Part shown: positions 6,076 to 14,077 of the stretch, piece after piece
Numbering within the stretch: position 1 is the stretch's first letter
Layout: each line of letters starts with the position of its first letter
NCBI GenBank assembly: GCA_964528575.1
Contig: CAZGTQ010000057.1
Span: forward strand, 1 to 15,393
Length of the DNA stretch: 15,393 nt
DNA from: CAZGTQ01 sp964528575
GTDB taxonomy: Bacteria; Planctomycetota; UBA1135; GCA-002686595
Reading direction: 5' to 3'
Position numbers and translations under genes: made by a program
The notes under the pieces: generated by a model
Database searches by the model: none
What the model was told of the DNA's origin: nothing
Seen by the model: only the letters and a program-made list of their open reading frames with translations

Positions 6076-7017
6076 ATGACGACGAACGCGAAGATGATCC
6101 TGCTCCTGGGCGGCGTCCTGCTCGGCGCCATCGCGCTGCAGGCCTCGCTGCCCGGCCCCGGCCGCTCCCACACCGCCGTCCCGCAGCGCGGCCCGATCGT
6201 GTCGGGCATGCCCGCCGAGCTGCCCTGGGACGACGAGCCCGCCGGCGCGCCGCCGACCACGGCGGCCGCCCCGTCGCCGAACCCGGCCGCGGCCGCGCCC
6301 GCGCCCGACGCGCCCGGCGTGCCGGCGAGCGAGCCCGCCGCGTCGCCGCCCGCCGAGGGCATCGGCACGCTCGTCGCTGTGATGCGCTACGACGGCGAGC
6401 CGCCCGCGCTCCCGCCGCTCGCCCTCGACGCGTCGGTGCTCGGGGGCTGCCACGCCCACGGCGGCGCGCCGATGGACATGACCGATCGCTCGCTGCTCGT
6501 CGCCCCGGACGGCGGCATCGCGAACGTGCTCGTGCTGCTCGAGCCGAAGTCGGGCGCCGCGGCGCTCGCGGTCCCGGCCGAGCCGATCGTGCTCGACCAG
6601 AGCGGCTGCCGCTACGAGCCGCACGTGCTGGTCGTGCCGGTCGGCGCGCAGGTCGCGTACAGGAACTCCGACCCGATCAGCCACAACGTCCACACGTACT
6701 CGAAGAAGAACGGGGCGTTCAACACGACGGTCTCGACGGGGGGCAGCGAGACGCGCAAGCTCGCGCTGGACGAGCAGTTCGAGGTGCGCTGCGACATCCA
6801 TCCGTGGATGTCGGCGTGGGTCGTCGCGGTCGAGGACTACCACGGGCTCAGCGACGCCGAGGGACGCGTCCGGATCGAGAACGTGCCCGCCGGGACGTAC
6901 AAGGCGAGCTGGTGGCACGAGACGCTCGGCAAGGGGCGGCTGGACGACGTGACGATTCTCGCCGACGCGGAGACGACGCCCGAGTGGGGCGCGCTGAAGG
7001 CGAAACGCGGGCGGTGA
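6076..7017 (+). CDS. Membrane-anchored cupredoxin (plastocyanin-like) protein
   Basis: A 313-aa envelope protein. Residues 7-24 are a hydrophobic signal peptide or anchor with no lipobox Cys. Residues about 50-95 are a Pro/Ala-rich linker. From 96 a beta domain resembles the family annotated as methylamine utilization or cupredoxin-like proteins. DQSGCRYEPHVLVVPVG at 174-190 leads into a type I copper site: His203 and His206 in SHNVH, then Cys239, His242 and Met245 in RCDIHPWM. A carboxypeptidase-regulatory-like strand set (EGRVRIENVPAGTYKASWWH, 262-281) closes the protein. The likely role is periplasmic electron transfer or copper binding; the redox partner is unknown. The ATG at 6076 has no clear Shine-Dalgarno; Met7 is a possible alternative. 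Its stop is one base from the GTG of the helicase gene, so the two are probably co-translated despite unrelated functions. Confidence 0.85.
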   Translation: MTTNAKMILLLGGVLLGAIALQASLPGPGRSHTAVPQRGPIVSGMPAELPWDDEPAGAPPTTAAAPSPNPAAAAPAPDAPGVPASEPAASPPAEGIGTLVAVMRYDGEPPALPPLALDASVLGGCHAHGGAPMDMTDRSLLVAPDGGIANVLVLLEPKSGAAALAVPAEPIVLDQSGCRYEPHVLVVPVGAQVAYRNSDPISHNVHTYSKKNGAFNTTVSTGGSETRKLALDEQFEVRCDIHPWMSAWVVAVEDYHGLSDAEGRVRIENVPAGTYKASWWHETLGKGRLDDVTILADAETTPEWGALKAKRGR

Positions 7018-7018
7018 G

Positions 7019-9274
7019 GTGACGTCGATCAACTGGATGGACCTGCAGGGGCTGGGCTCCTTCGAGGACGCCGAGCCGGCCCCCGCGAGCGAGGGGCGCG
7101 GGGACGCGCTGCTCGCCGACCTGAACGAGCCGCAGCGGGCGGCGGTGACGCACGCGAGCGGTCCGCTGCTCATCCTCGCCGGCGCCGGCTCCGGCAAGAC
7201 GCGCGTGATCACGCGGCGCATCGCGTGGCTCGTCACCGAGGGTTGGGCGCGACCGCACGAGCTCTGTGCGATCACGTTCACGAACAAGGCTGCGCGCGAG
7301 ATGCGCGAGCGCGTCGAGGCGGTGCTGCCGACGCGCGGGATGTGGATCAGCACGTTCCACTCGATGTGCGCGCGCATCCTGCGGCGCGAGATCGAGGTGC
7401 TCGAGCCGCCGAGCGAGGAGCCGACGCGCACGCGCGACTTCTCGATCTACGACACCGCGGACAAGAACCAGCTCCTGAAGGAGCTCATCCGGGACGCGGG
7501 CTACGATCTGACGCGCTTGCGGCCCGCCGCGATGGGCGCCTGGATCAGCGACCTGAAGAACGCGGTGGACGAGCCGGACTTCGCGTCCGGGGCGGGCGGG
7601 TTCGAGGAGGAGGCGCTCGAGAAGGTGCGCGCGGCGTACGAGCTCGCGCTGCGGCGCAACAACGCGCTCGACTTCGACGACCTGCTCCTGCGCGTCCACG
7701 CCCTGTTCGAGCGGCACCCCGGCGTGCGCGACGCCTACGCGTACCGCTTCCGCTACGTCCTCGTCGACGAGTACCAGGACACGAACCGCGTCCAGTACGA
7801 GCTGACGCGCCACCTCGCGAGCGCGCACGGCAACCTCGCCGTGTGCGGCGACCCCGACCAGTCGATCTACTCCTGGCGCGGCGCCGACATCCGCAACATC
7901 CTCGACTTCGAGCACGACTTCGGCGCTGCGACCGTCGTGCGCCTCGAGCAGAACTACCGCTCGACGGGCAACGTGCTCGCCGCGGCGCAAGCGGTGATCC
8001 GCTACAACGTCGGCCGCAAGGAGAAGGACCTGTGGAGCGAGCGCGAGGCGGGCCCCCTCGTCGCCGTCCTCGAGTGCGCCGACGAGGAGGACGAGGCCGC
8101 CGAGGTCGTCGCGCAGATCCGCGGCGCGCGCGCCCAAGGGCTCTCGCTCGACTCGGTCGCCGTCTTCTACCGCGCGAACTTCATGCAGCGCGCGATCGAG
8201 CGCGCCCTGCGCTTCGCCGCGGTCCCTTACCGCATCGTCGCGGGCGTCGAGTTCTTCCAGCGCCGCGAGATCCGCGACCTCGTCGCGTACCTACGGCTGA
8301 TCGTCAACCCCGACGACGAAGTCGCGTGCGCGCGCGTGATCAACGTCCCGCAGCGCGGCGTCGGGCAGAAGAGCCTCGCCCTGCTCGCCGAGCACGGCGT
8401 CGCGCGCGGGCTGTCCCTGCGCCGCGCCGCGGGCGACGAGGAGGCGCGCGCGGCCCTGCGCGGCCGCGCGCGCGCCGGCGTCGTCGCGTTCGACCGGCTG
8501 ATGAGCGCGCTCGAGCAGCTCGCCGGCGCGCCCGCCGACGTCGCGCTCGACCGCGTGATCGCCGAGACCGGCTACCTGCGCTCGCTCTCCGAGCTCGACG
8601 AGACGGACCTCGAGGCGCGCGTCGAGAACGTCGAGGAGCTGCGCGCGCACGCGCAGAAGTTCGACTCCGAGCACCCGGGCGCTGGCCTGCGCGGCTTCCT
8701 CCAGGACGTGGCGCTCGTCAGCGAGACCGACGGCCCCGGCGCCGAGGGCGAGAGCGACGGGCGCGTGACGCTGATGACGCTGCACGCGGCGAAGGGGCTC
8801 GAGTTCCCGATGGTCGTCATCGCGGGGCTCGAGGAGGAGCTCCTGCCGCACGCGCGCGCGCTCGCCGAGACGGCCGACGCCGACGCCGCGCTCGAGGAGG
8901 AGCGGCGCCTGTTCTACGTCGGCATGACGCGCGCGCAGGAGCGGCTGGTGCTGACGTGGGCGGGCCGGCGCTTCCACTACGGCCAGTCGCTGCCGCGGAT
9001 GCGCTCGCGCTTCGCCGGCGAGATCCCGGCCGACCTCGTCGATGGCGGCCACGGCGGCGGCCACGAGGACGATTTCGCGTTCGCCGAGCACGACGAGGCG
9101 CCGGACGTCGTCGGGTTGCGCGTGGGTGTGTGGGTCGAGCACGACCACTTCGGCCGCGGCCTGGTCGAGCGGCTGCAGGGCGAGGGTGCCAACGCGCGCG
9201 CGACCGTCAGCTTCGGCTCGCACGGCACCAAGCAGCTCCTGCTCCAGTACGCGAAGCTGCGCGTGCTCGGCTGA
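7019..9274 (+). CDS. pcrA: ATP-dependent DNA helicase PcrA/UvrD
   Basis: A 751-aa superfamily 1A helicase with 3'-5' polarity expected from the family; roles are nucleotide excision repair, mismatch repair and clearing of replication or recombination intermediates. All motifs are intact: Q-motif LNEPQRAAV at 35-43, Walker A AGAGSGKT at 54-61, Ia ITFTNKAAREMRERV, Ib TFHSMCARIL, II VLVDEYQDTN at 247-256, III GDPDQSIYSWRGAD at 277-290, IV LEQNYRST at 309-316, V LMTLHAAKGLEFP at 585-597, and VI RRLFYVGMTRAQERL at 629-643. The C-terminus, VGVWVEHDHFGRGLVERL to the end, is the Tudor-like PcrA tail that contacts RNA polymerase in this family. I chose the GTG at 7019; ATG at 7037 would also keep every motif. 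A His/Gly/Asp-rich linker lies at 675-692. It starts one base after the cupredoxin stop and ends 21 bp before the sigma-54 activator. Confidence 0.97.
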   Translation: MTSINWMDLQGLGSFEDAEPAPASEGRGDALLADLNEPQRAAVTHASGPLLILAGAGSGKTRVITRRIAWLVTEGWARPHELCAITFTNKAAREMRERVEAVLPTRGMWISTFHSMCARILRREIEVLEPPSEEPTRTRDFSIYDTADKNQLLKELIRDAGYDLTRLRPAAMGAWISDLKNAVDEPDFASGAGGFEEEALEKVRAAYELALRRNNALDFDDLLLRVHALFERHPGVRDAYAYRFRYVLVDEYQDTNRVQYELTRHLASAHGNLAVCGDPDQSIYSWRGADIRNILDFEHDFGAATVVRLEQNYRSTGNVLAAAQAVIRYNVGRKEKDLWSEREAGPLVAVLECADEEDEAAEVVAQIRGARAQGLSLDSVAVFYRANFMQRAIERALRFAAVPYRIVAGVEFFQRREIRDLVAYLRLIVNPDDEVACARVINVPQRGVGQKSLALLAEHGVARGLSLRRAAGDEEARAALRGRARAGVVAFDRLMSALEQLAGAPADVALDRVIAETGYLRSLSELDETDLEARVENVEELRAHAQKFDSEHPGAGLRGFLQDVALVSETDGPGAEGESDGRVTLMTLHAAKGLEFPMVVIAGLEEELLPHARALAETADADAALEEERRLFYVGMTRAQERLVLTWAGRRFHYGQSLPRMRSRFAGEIPADLVDGGHGGGHEDDFAFAEHDEAPDVVGLRVGVWVEHDHFGRGLVERLQGEGANARATVSFGSHGTKQLLLQYAKLRVLG

Positions 9275-9295
9275 AGTGCGTTAGGCTCGTTCGCC

Positions 9296-10270
9296 TTGAC
9301 TCCCTCGAACCCGACCGGAACCGATCGGCGCGACGCGCTGCGCGACCGCTTCCGGGCGCTGCTCGCCGAGGCGCGCGAGGCGGGCGTGCTCGCCGAGCTC
9401 GTCCCCTCGCTGCACGAGCTGCTCGAGAGCGCGCGCGCCGCGGCCGCGCGGTCGAGCGACGCGGACGAGGGTGAGGCGCCCGAGCTGCCGCGCGGTCCGA
9501 TCCCGCGCCGCTTCGGCATGGTGGGGGACAGCGCGAAGATGCAGCGGCTGTTCGACCTGATCGAGCGCGTCGCCAAGAGCGACGTCCCGGTGCTCGTCCA
9601 CGGCGAGACCGGCACGGGCAAGGAGCTCGTCGCGCACGCGCTGCACGACGCGGGGACGCGCGCGAACAAGCCGTTCCTCGCCGAGAACTGCGCCGCCGTG
9701 TCGCCGACGCTGCTCGAGAGCGAGCTCTTCGGCCACATGAAGGGCGCGTTCACCGGCGCCGTCGTCGACCGGCCCGGCCACTTCGTCGCGGCGGACGGCG
9801 GCACGGTCTTCCTCGACGAGATCGGCGACATGCCGCTCGCGATGCAGTCCAAGCTCCTGCGCGTCCTGCAGGAGGGCGAGGTGCGCCCCGTCGGCTCGAA
9901 CAAAACGATAACGGTCGACGTGCGCGTCGTCGGCGCCTCGAACAAGGACCTGCGCAAGATGGTCGCGGAGCGCACGTTCCGCGAGGACCTCTACTTCCGC
10001 CTCAACGTCGTCACGCTCGAGCTCCCGCCGCTGCGCGAGCGCGACGGCGACGTCGGCTGGCTCCTGCGTTTCTTCTTCGAGCGCGTCGCGAAGGAGCTGC
10101 ACATGGAGCAGGTCCCGCCGCTCGAGCCCGAGGCCTTGCGCGCGCTCCTGCGCTGGCGCTGGCCGGGAAACGTCCGGGAGCTCGAGAACGAGGTGCGCCG
10201 GGTACTGGCGCTCTCGAGGGGCCCGATCGGGCCCTCCGACCTGTCCCCGGCGATCGGGGCGGGACTATAG
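9296..10270 (+). CDS. Sigma-54-dependent activator reduced to its AAA+ core, no receiver and no HTH
   Basis: A 324-aa bacterial enhancer-binding protein-type AAA+ ATPase. Residues 1-70 are a short helical, charged region with no receiver, GAF or PAS signature. The AAA+ module runs about 74-318: Walker A GETGTGKE at 103-110, the sigma-54 contact loop GAFTGA intact at 150-155, Walker B VFLDEIGDMP at 171-180, sensor and arginine region FREDLYFRLNVV at 228-239, and WPGNVRELENEVRR at 289-302. The protein stops at SPAIGAGL, just after the AAA+ helical subdomain, where a Fis-type HTH would normally follow. It could therefore remodel sigma-54 holoenzyme but lacks the usual means of binding enhancer DNA. 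The start is a TTG at 9296 with weak ribosome binding; an in-frame GTG at 9386 would shorten it by 30 residues. It lies 21 bp after pcrA and 62 bp before the CAP lipoprotein. Confidence 0.9.
   Translation: MTPSNPTGTDRRDALRDRFRALLAEAREAGVLAELVPSLHELLESARAAAARSSDADEGEAPELPRGPIPRRFGMVGDSAKMQRLFDLIERVAKSDVPVLVHGETGTGKELVAHALHDAGTRANKPFLAENCAAVSPTLLESELFGHMKGAFTGAVVDRPGHFVAADGGTVFLDEIGDMPLAMQSKLLRVLQEGEVRPVGSNKTITVDVRVVGASNKDLRKMVAERTFREDLYFRLNVVTLELPPLRERDGDVGWLLRFFFERVAKELHMEQVPPLEPEALRALLRWRWPGNVRELENEVRRVLALSRGPIGPSDLSPAIGAGL
10219..10234. promoter_or_regulatory. Perfect 16-bp palindrome at the 3' end of the sigma-54 activator gene
   Basis: GGGCCCGATCGGGCCC is fully self-complementary and can extend to a longer imperfect stem through a G-T pair. 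It lies inside the codons for RGPIGPSD, 34 bp before the stop and about 100 bp before the CAP lipoprotein start. It could be an operator or an RNA hairpin ahead of the downstream genes. The encoded residues are ordinary for this part of the family, so chance is a serious alternative. Confidence 0.25.
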
Positions 10271-10271
10271 T
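10266..10271 (+). promoter_or_regulatory. Candidate -10 hexamer TATAGT before the CAP lipoprotein gene
   Basis: TATAGT matches 5 of 6 bases of the sigma-70-type -10 box and is a rare AT-rich patch in this GC-rich stretch. It overlaps the stop of the sigma-54 activator and lies 62 bp before the lipoprotein ATG. No convincing -35 is seen 17 bp upstream. Confidence 0.25.
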
Positions 10272-10332
10272 GGGCGCCTTCGGCTCCACGGCCCGGCCGC
10301 GGCCCGCCCCGCCGTCCGCAAGCTCCGCCCCC

Positions 10333-12618
10333 ATGCTCCGAAGCTCCATCCACGCCGCCCTGCTCGCCCTCGCCACGAGCGCCCTCCTCGCGTGCGGGGA
10401 TCCCGTCGCCGACGCGATCCGCAGCGCGGAGCTGCACCTCGCCTACGGCCAGCTCGAGCGCGCCTCCGCCGCCGTCGCCGGCGTCCAGGGGCCGGCCGTC
10501 GAGCGCCTGCGCGAGCGCATCGAGGGCGTGCGCCGGACGCGAGCGGAGGTGCAGCGCCGCGCGCTCGAGCTCGCCGAGAAGGCGCCGACGACGCCGCAGA
10601 GCGAGATGCTCGGCGAGCTGAAGGCGCTGAGCGACGCGCAGACCGACCCGGTCGCCGAGGAGGTCGTCGACGCGATCCTGAGCCAGGTCTACGACTACTA
10701 CTCCGCGCGCTCGGCGAGCTGGAAGCCCGAGCCGGTCCTCGCGGAGCCCGACGTCGACCCGCACCGGCCCAACGCGTACGTGCCGGCGTCGGAGGCCGCG
10801 CTGGCGCGCTCCGCGGACCCGGCCGGCGAGGATCCCGCGCAGCACCAGGACGAGGACGGCGAGGGTGCTGCCGGCGCGTGCGAGGTCGAGGTCGATCTTG
10901 ATGTCGAGGTCGAGCTCGCGTCCGCCGCGGAGCCGGCGGAGGCCGCCGCGGCCCAGACCGAAGGCGAGCCCGCCGCGCCCCGTCCGATCACCGCGATCGG
11001 CTGGGAGGAGCGCGCGCTCGAGCTCGCGGCCGAGAACGACCTCGCCGGCGCGCGCGCCGCGTGGCTCGAGGCGGGAACGATGTACGGCTCGGGACCGCTG
11101 CGCGAGGAGGCGCTCGGCTACGCGCGCGACCTCGCGGACCGGCTCGCGCTGCGCTCCGAGATCGCCGACGCGTTCGCGCTCGACCCGAGCGAGCTCCAGC
11201 GCGCGCGACGCACGCTGCGCGCGGTCGACGCGGAGGGCCTCGAGCTCGGCGGCGCGCGCGTCGCGTGGAGCGAGGTCGAGCTGAAGGACCTGCTCGCGCT
11301 CGCGCACCGCGTGCGGCTCTCCGCGAACGCCGAGCTCGGCCTCGTGTCCGAGCGGCTCGCGCGCGGCGACGAGAACGGCGCGTGGGGCGCGCTCGAGAAG
11401 CTGCTCGGTTCCGAGCGCGTCGAGGAGCCGTCGGCGTGGGGGCTGATCGCGCGCTGGCGCGGCGAGACCCCGCCGGACGGCGGCTACGTCGTGTGGGAGG
11501 GCGTGTGGGTCCGGCCCGAGCAGATCGAGACGCTCGAGATCGAGCGCACGCTCGCGGGCGCCTACGCCGTGCTCCTCGAGGCGCAGGCCGGGCCGGAGCT
11601 CGACGCGGCGTACGCGACTCTCGCCGAGCACCAGCGCTACGGCCGCATCGCCGAGGGGCTCGAGCTGCGCTGGGCGCGCGTGTGCGCCGAGCTCGCCGAG
11701 CACAAGACGGTCAACAAGCTCGAGTCGCTCGCGCACAAGCGCACGGAGCTCGACGCGCGCCGCGCGGAAGCGCTCGCGCTGATCTTCGACGAGGAAGAGT
11801 ACTTCTACCCGTACCGGCCCCCGGAGTGCCCGCCGGAGAAGGCGCGGCTCTACCCGAAGGTGCAGCAGCGCGTCGACGCGCTCGTCGAGCGCGTGCGCGA
11901 GGCGTGGGACGTGTCGCAGCGCGTGAGCGTGCCGCGCTCGTTCCGCGCAGCCGTCGGCGAGGTGCTGTGGGTGCGCGCGCGCCAGGACGAGCTCGACCTC
12001 GAGGCGTTGGCGCTGCCCGCCGAGCTGCCGGAGTGGGTGCTCGGGCTGCCGGCGGATCTCGACGACGTCGGGGTCGGGGAGTTCGCGTGGAACTGGGAGG
12101 AGGGCCGCGACCTCGCGTACTCGCGCGCCGTGCGCGCGCGCAACGAGCGCCTGTGGACGGAGCTCGACGAGGATGCGTTCGCCGACGGCGAGCCCGGCCG
12201 CCTCGCGCACGGCGTCGAGCAGCAGCAGGTGCGGATCACGAACGACTACCGCGTGATGTTCGGCCGGCGCGCGCTCGCGTGGAACCCGCGCATCCAGCAC
12301 GCGGCGTACGACCACTCCGAGTGGATGGCGAACACCGGCAACTTCGGCCACTTCGAGCCGGGCCGGCCGGAGACGTACGGCCCGAACGAGCGGATGACGC
12401 GCCGCGGCTACGACCGCGGCATCTCGGAGAACCTCGCGTACTTCGGCGGCGACCCGGGAGCCGCCCACAGCGGTTGGTGCACCTCGTCGGGGCACCATCG
12501 CAACATTCTCATGGACGGTCATCGGGAGATGGCCAGCTCGACCGTCGGACGCTTCTGGACCCAGAACTTCGGCGTCGCAACCGCGTTCCTGGACGACCTC
12601 TCGGGATGGCACGACTGA
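10333..12618 (+). CDS. Large lipoprotein with a C-terminal CAP/SCP domain
   Basis: A 761-aa lipoprotein. The signal peptide ends in the lipobox LLAC at 18-21, followed by Gly-Asp. The ATG at 10333 is chosen because it puts this signal at the N-terminus; the frame opens at a GTG at 10270 overlapping the preceding stop. Residues 22-170 are helical and Ala/Glu/Arg-rich with repeat-like stretches. An acidic low-complexity segment follows (about 170-215), including CEVEVDLDVEVEL at 183-195. Residues 216-630 are mainly helical and unrecognised. The C-terminal CAP domain (637-750) has NDYRVMFG, GHFEP with His672, SENLAYF with Glu699, and SGHHRNIL with His721, matching the conserved CAP cavity residues. 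Bacterial CAP proteins act outside the cell, and their biochemical role is mostly unknown (lipid or sterol binding in some relatives). It overlaps the FHA-like gene by 13 bp. Confidence 0.88.
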   Translation: MLRSSIHAALLALATSALLACGDPVADAIRSAELHLAYGQLERASAAVAGVQGPAVERLRERIEGVRRTRAEVQRRALELAEKAPTTPQSEMLGELKALSDAQTDPVAEEVVDAILSQVYDYYSARSASWKPEPVLAEPDVDPHRPNAYVPASEAALARSADPAGEDPAQHQDEDGEGAAGACEVEVDLDVEVELASAAEPAEAAAAQTEGEPAAPRPITAIGWEERALELAAENDLAGARAAWLEAGTMYGSGPLREEALGYARDLADRLALRSEIADAFALDPSELQRARRTLRAVDAEGLELGGARVAWSEVELKDLLALAHRVRLSANAELGLVSERLARGDENGAWGALEKLLGSERVEEPSAWGLIARWRGETPPDGGYVVWEGVWVRPEQIETLEIERTLAGAYAVLLEAQAGPELDAAYATLAEHQRYGRIAEGLELRWARVCAELAEHKTVNKLESLAHKRTELDARRAEALALIFDEEEYFYPYRPPECPPEKARLYPKVQQRVDALVERVREAWDVSQRVSVPRSFRAAVGEVLWVRARQDELDLEALALPAELPEWVLGLPADLDDVGVGEFAWNWEEGRDLAYSRAVRARNERLWTELDEDAFADGEPGRLAHGVEQQQVRITNDYRVMFGRRALAWNPRIQHAAYDHSEWMANTGNFGHFEPGRPETYGPNERMTRRGYDRGISENLAYFGGDPGAAHSGWCTSSGHHRNILMDGHREMASSTVGRFWTQNFGVATAFLDDLSGWHD

Positions 12619-14033
12619 TCGTGGACGAAGGGGGCCAGCGCCGGGCGTTCAAGCTCGGCGAGGGCGTGTTGACCATCGGCAGCGGCGAGCAGGCGCGCCT
12701 GCGGCTCGCCTCCGGCGACGTCGCGGACGTGCACGCCGAGCTCGAGCTGCGGGCCGGCCAGGTGCTCCTGCGCGCGCGCCCCGGCGTGATGCCGCCGAGC
12801 CTCGACGGGCTGCCGATCACCGGCGAGTGCGTCGTGAAGCGCGGCGAGACGATCGAGATCGGCAACGCGACGATCGAGGTCGAGGACAGCGGTCCGGCGG
12901 AGGCGCCGCTCGTCGAGGAGCCCTCGGGCGGCGCGGCGAAGCGGCCTGCGCGCGCGGCCGCGGCTGCGGGCGTCGGCGCGACCGCCGTGCGCGCGCAGCC
13001 CGCGTCGCGCTCGGGCGGCGCGCCCGCTCAAAAGAAGCGCGTGCGCCGGACCGCCATGCAGCAAGCGAGCGAGGAGACGCTCGAGGAGCGGCGCGCGCGC
13101 TACGCGCGCCAGCGCGGCATGCCGACGTGGGCGATCGTCGGGCTCCTGCTCGCCGGCGCCGGCGTGATCGTCCTGATCATGGTGAAGGCGTTCACGAGCG
13201 CGAGCTCGACCACGACGCCGATCGACGCGACGCTCAACCGCGCCGCGCGCGTGCTCGACGAGGGCGGCATCCAGGAGGCCCGCGATGCGCTCGCGAGCAT
13301 CGCTCCGACCGTCGAGCTGACGCCCGCGCAGCGCCAGCGCCGCGAGGCGCTCGAGGAGCGCCTGCGCGTGGACGAGCGGCAGGGCGAGCTCAACCGCCAG
13401 AACAACATCGGCAGCGAATACCTCGCCGGCAAGCTCCAGCGCTACGAGGAGAAGTGGCTGCAGGGGCGGCCGGAGACGCCGAAGGTGCGTCTCTTCCTCA
13501 AGCGCCTGCGCTACTTCCGCGAGCGCTGGCCGCAGCACCCCGACATGGACTGGGTCGAGCGCCAAGAGTCGCGCTTCGCAGGCGTCGTCTCGCTCGCCGA
13601 CCCGCCGACGTGGGCGGACGTCGATTGGGAGGTCTTCTACATCACCGACGCGAAGCCGCGCGAGTACGGCGAAGCGTTCCGGCTGCTCGAACAGTTCGAG
13701 AAGAGCGCGACGCCCGAGCAGAAGCAACTGATCGCGGAGAAGCGCGCGGAGCTCCTCAAGGACCGCAGGGAGTACCACGAGGACCGGCTCAACGAGGCGC
13801 GCTGGCTGTGGGAGTCGAAGAACCAGGAGGGCGAGGCCTACGAGTGGCTCGTCCAATCGGTGATGAAGATCGGCGACGAGGAGATGGCGAACGAGGCCGC
13901 GGTTTTCCTGCTCAAGTGCGAGAGCGAGTTCCCGTTCCTCGAGAGCTACAAGATCTCCCGCCCGCACGACTGGGAGATGCTGATCCAGAACGCCCTCATC
14001 CGCGACCACGCGAAAGAGCAAGGGCTCCTGTAG
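12606..14033 (+). CDS. FHA-like single-pass membrane protein with helical C-terminal domain
   Basis: A 475-aa protein in three parts. Residues 1-92 look like a forkhead-associated domain: MARLIVDEGG, GVLTIGSGEQARLRLASGDVADVHAELEL and ETIEIGNATIEV at 81-92. The usual Gly-Arg is Gly-Ser (25-26), and the Ser of the SxxH phosphothreonine pocket is Ala (Ala40, His43), so phospho-binding is doubtful. Residues 93-170 are a basic, disordered linker. One membrane helix lies at 172-195 (MPTWAIVGLL then a Gly/Val/Ile core). Residues 205-475 are helical and charged, with tetratricopeptide-like spacing near 206-260, followed by an unrecognised domain containing many Trp and Tyr residues. By the positive-inside rule the FHA part is cytoplasmic and the large C-terminal part periplasmic. 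The ATG overlaps the CAP lipoprotein stop by 13 bp, implying coupled synthesis. It may be an envelope scaffold. Confidence 0.82.
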   Translation: MARLIVDEGGQRRAFKLGEGVLTIGSGEQARLRLASGDVADVHAELELRAGQVLLRARPGVMPPSLDGLPITGECVVKRGETIEIGNATIEVEDSGPAEAPLVEEPSGGAAKRPARAAAAAGVGATAVRAQPASRSGGAPAQKKRVRRTAMQQASEETLEERRARYARQRGMPTWAIVGLLLAGAGVIVLIMVKAFTSASSTTTPIDATLNRAARVLDEGGIQEARDALASIAPTVELTPAQRQRREALEERLRVDERQGELNRQNNIGSEYLAGKLQRYEEKWLQGRPETPKVRLFLKRLRYFRERWPQHPDMDWVERQESRFAGVVSLADPPTWADVDWEVFYITDAKPREYGEAFRLLEQFEKSATPEQKQLIAEKRAELLKDRREYHEDRLNEARWLWESKNQEGEAYEWLVQSVMKIGDEEMANEAAVFLLKCESEFPFLESYKISRPHDWEMLIQNALIRDHAKEQGLL

Positions 14034-14077
14034 CGGCCGCACCGAGCTCGCCCGCTGCGATCGCAGCGCTCCTCGCC

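Noticed and set aside
11061..12605. An in-frame upstream extension of the FHA-like gene by about 515 codons
   Set aside because: The extension is Arg/Ala-rich shadow sequence of the CAP lipoprotein; the FHA-like fold begins right at the ATG at 12606.
9991..12612. An 873-codon minus-strand frame opposite the CAP lipoprotein
   Set aside because: Arg/Leu/Glu-biased composition with no motif, and fully covered by a lipoprotein with a signal peptide and CAP domain.
12607..12622. TGGCACGACTGATCG as a sigma-54 -24/-12 promoter
   Set aside because: It has TGGCAC but lacks the TTGC element at the right spacing and lies inside the overlapping start of the FHA-like gene.
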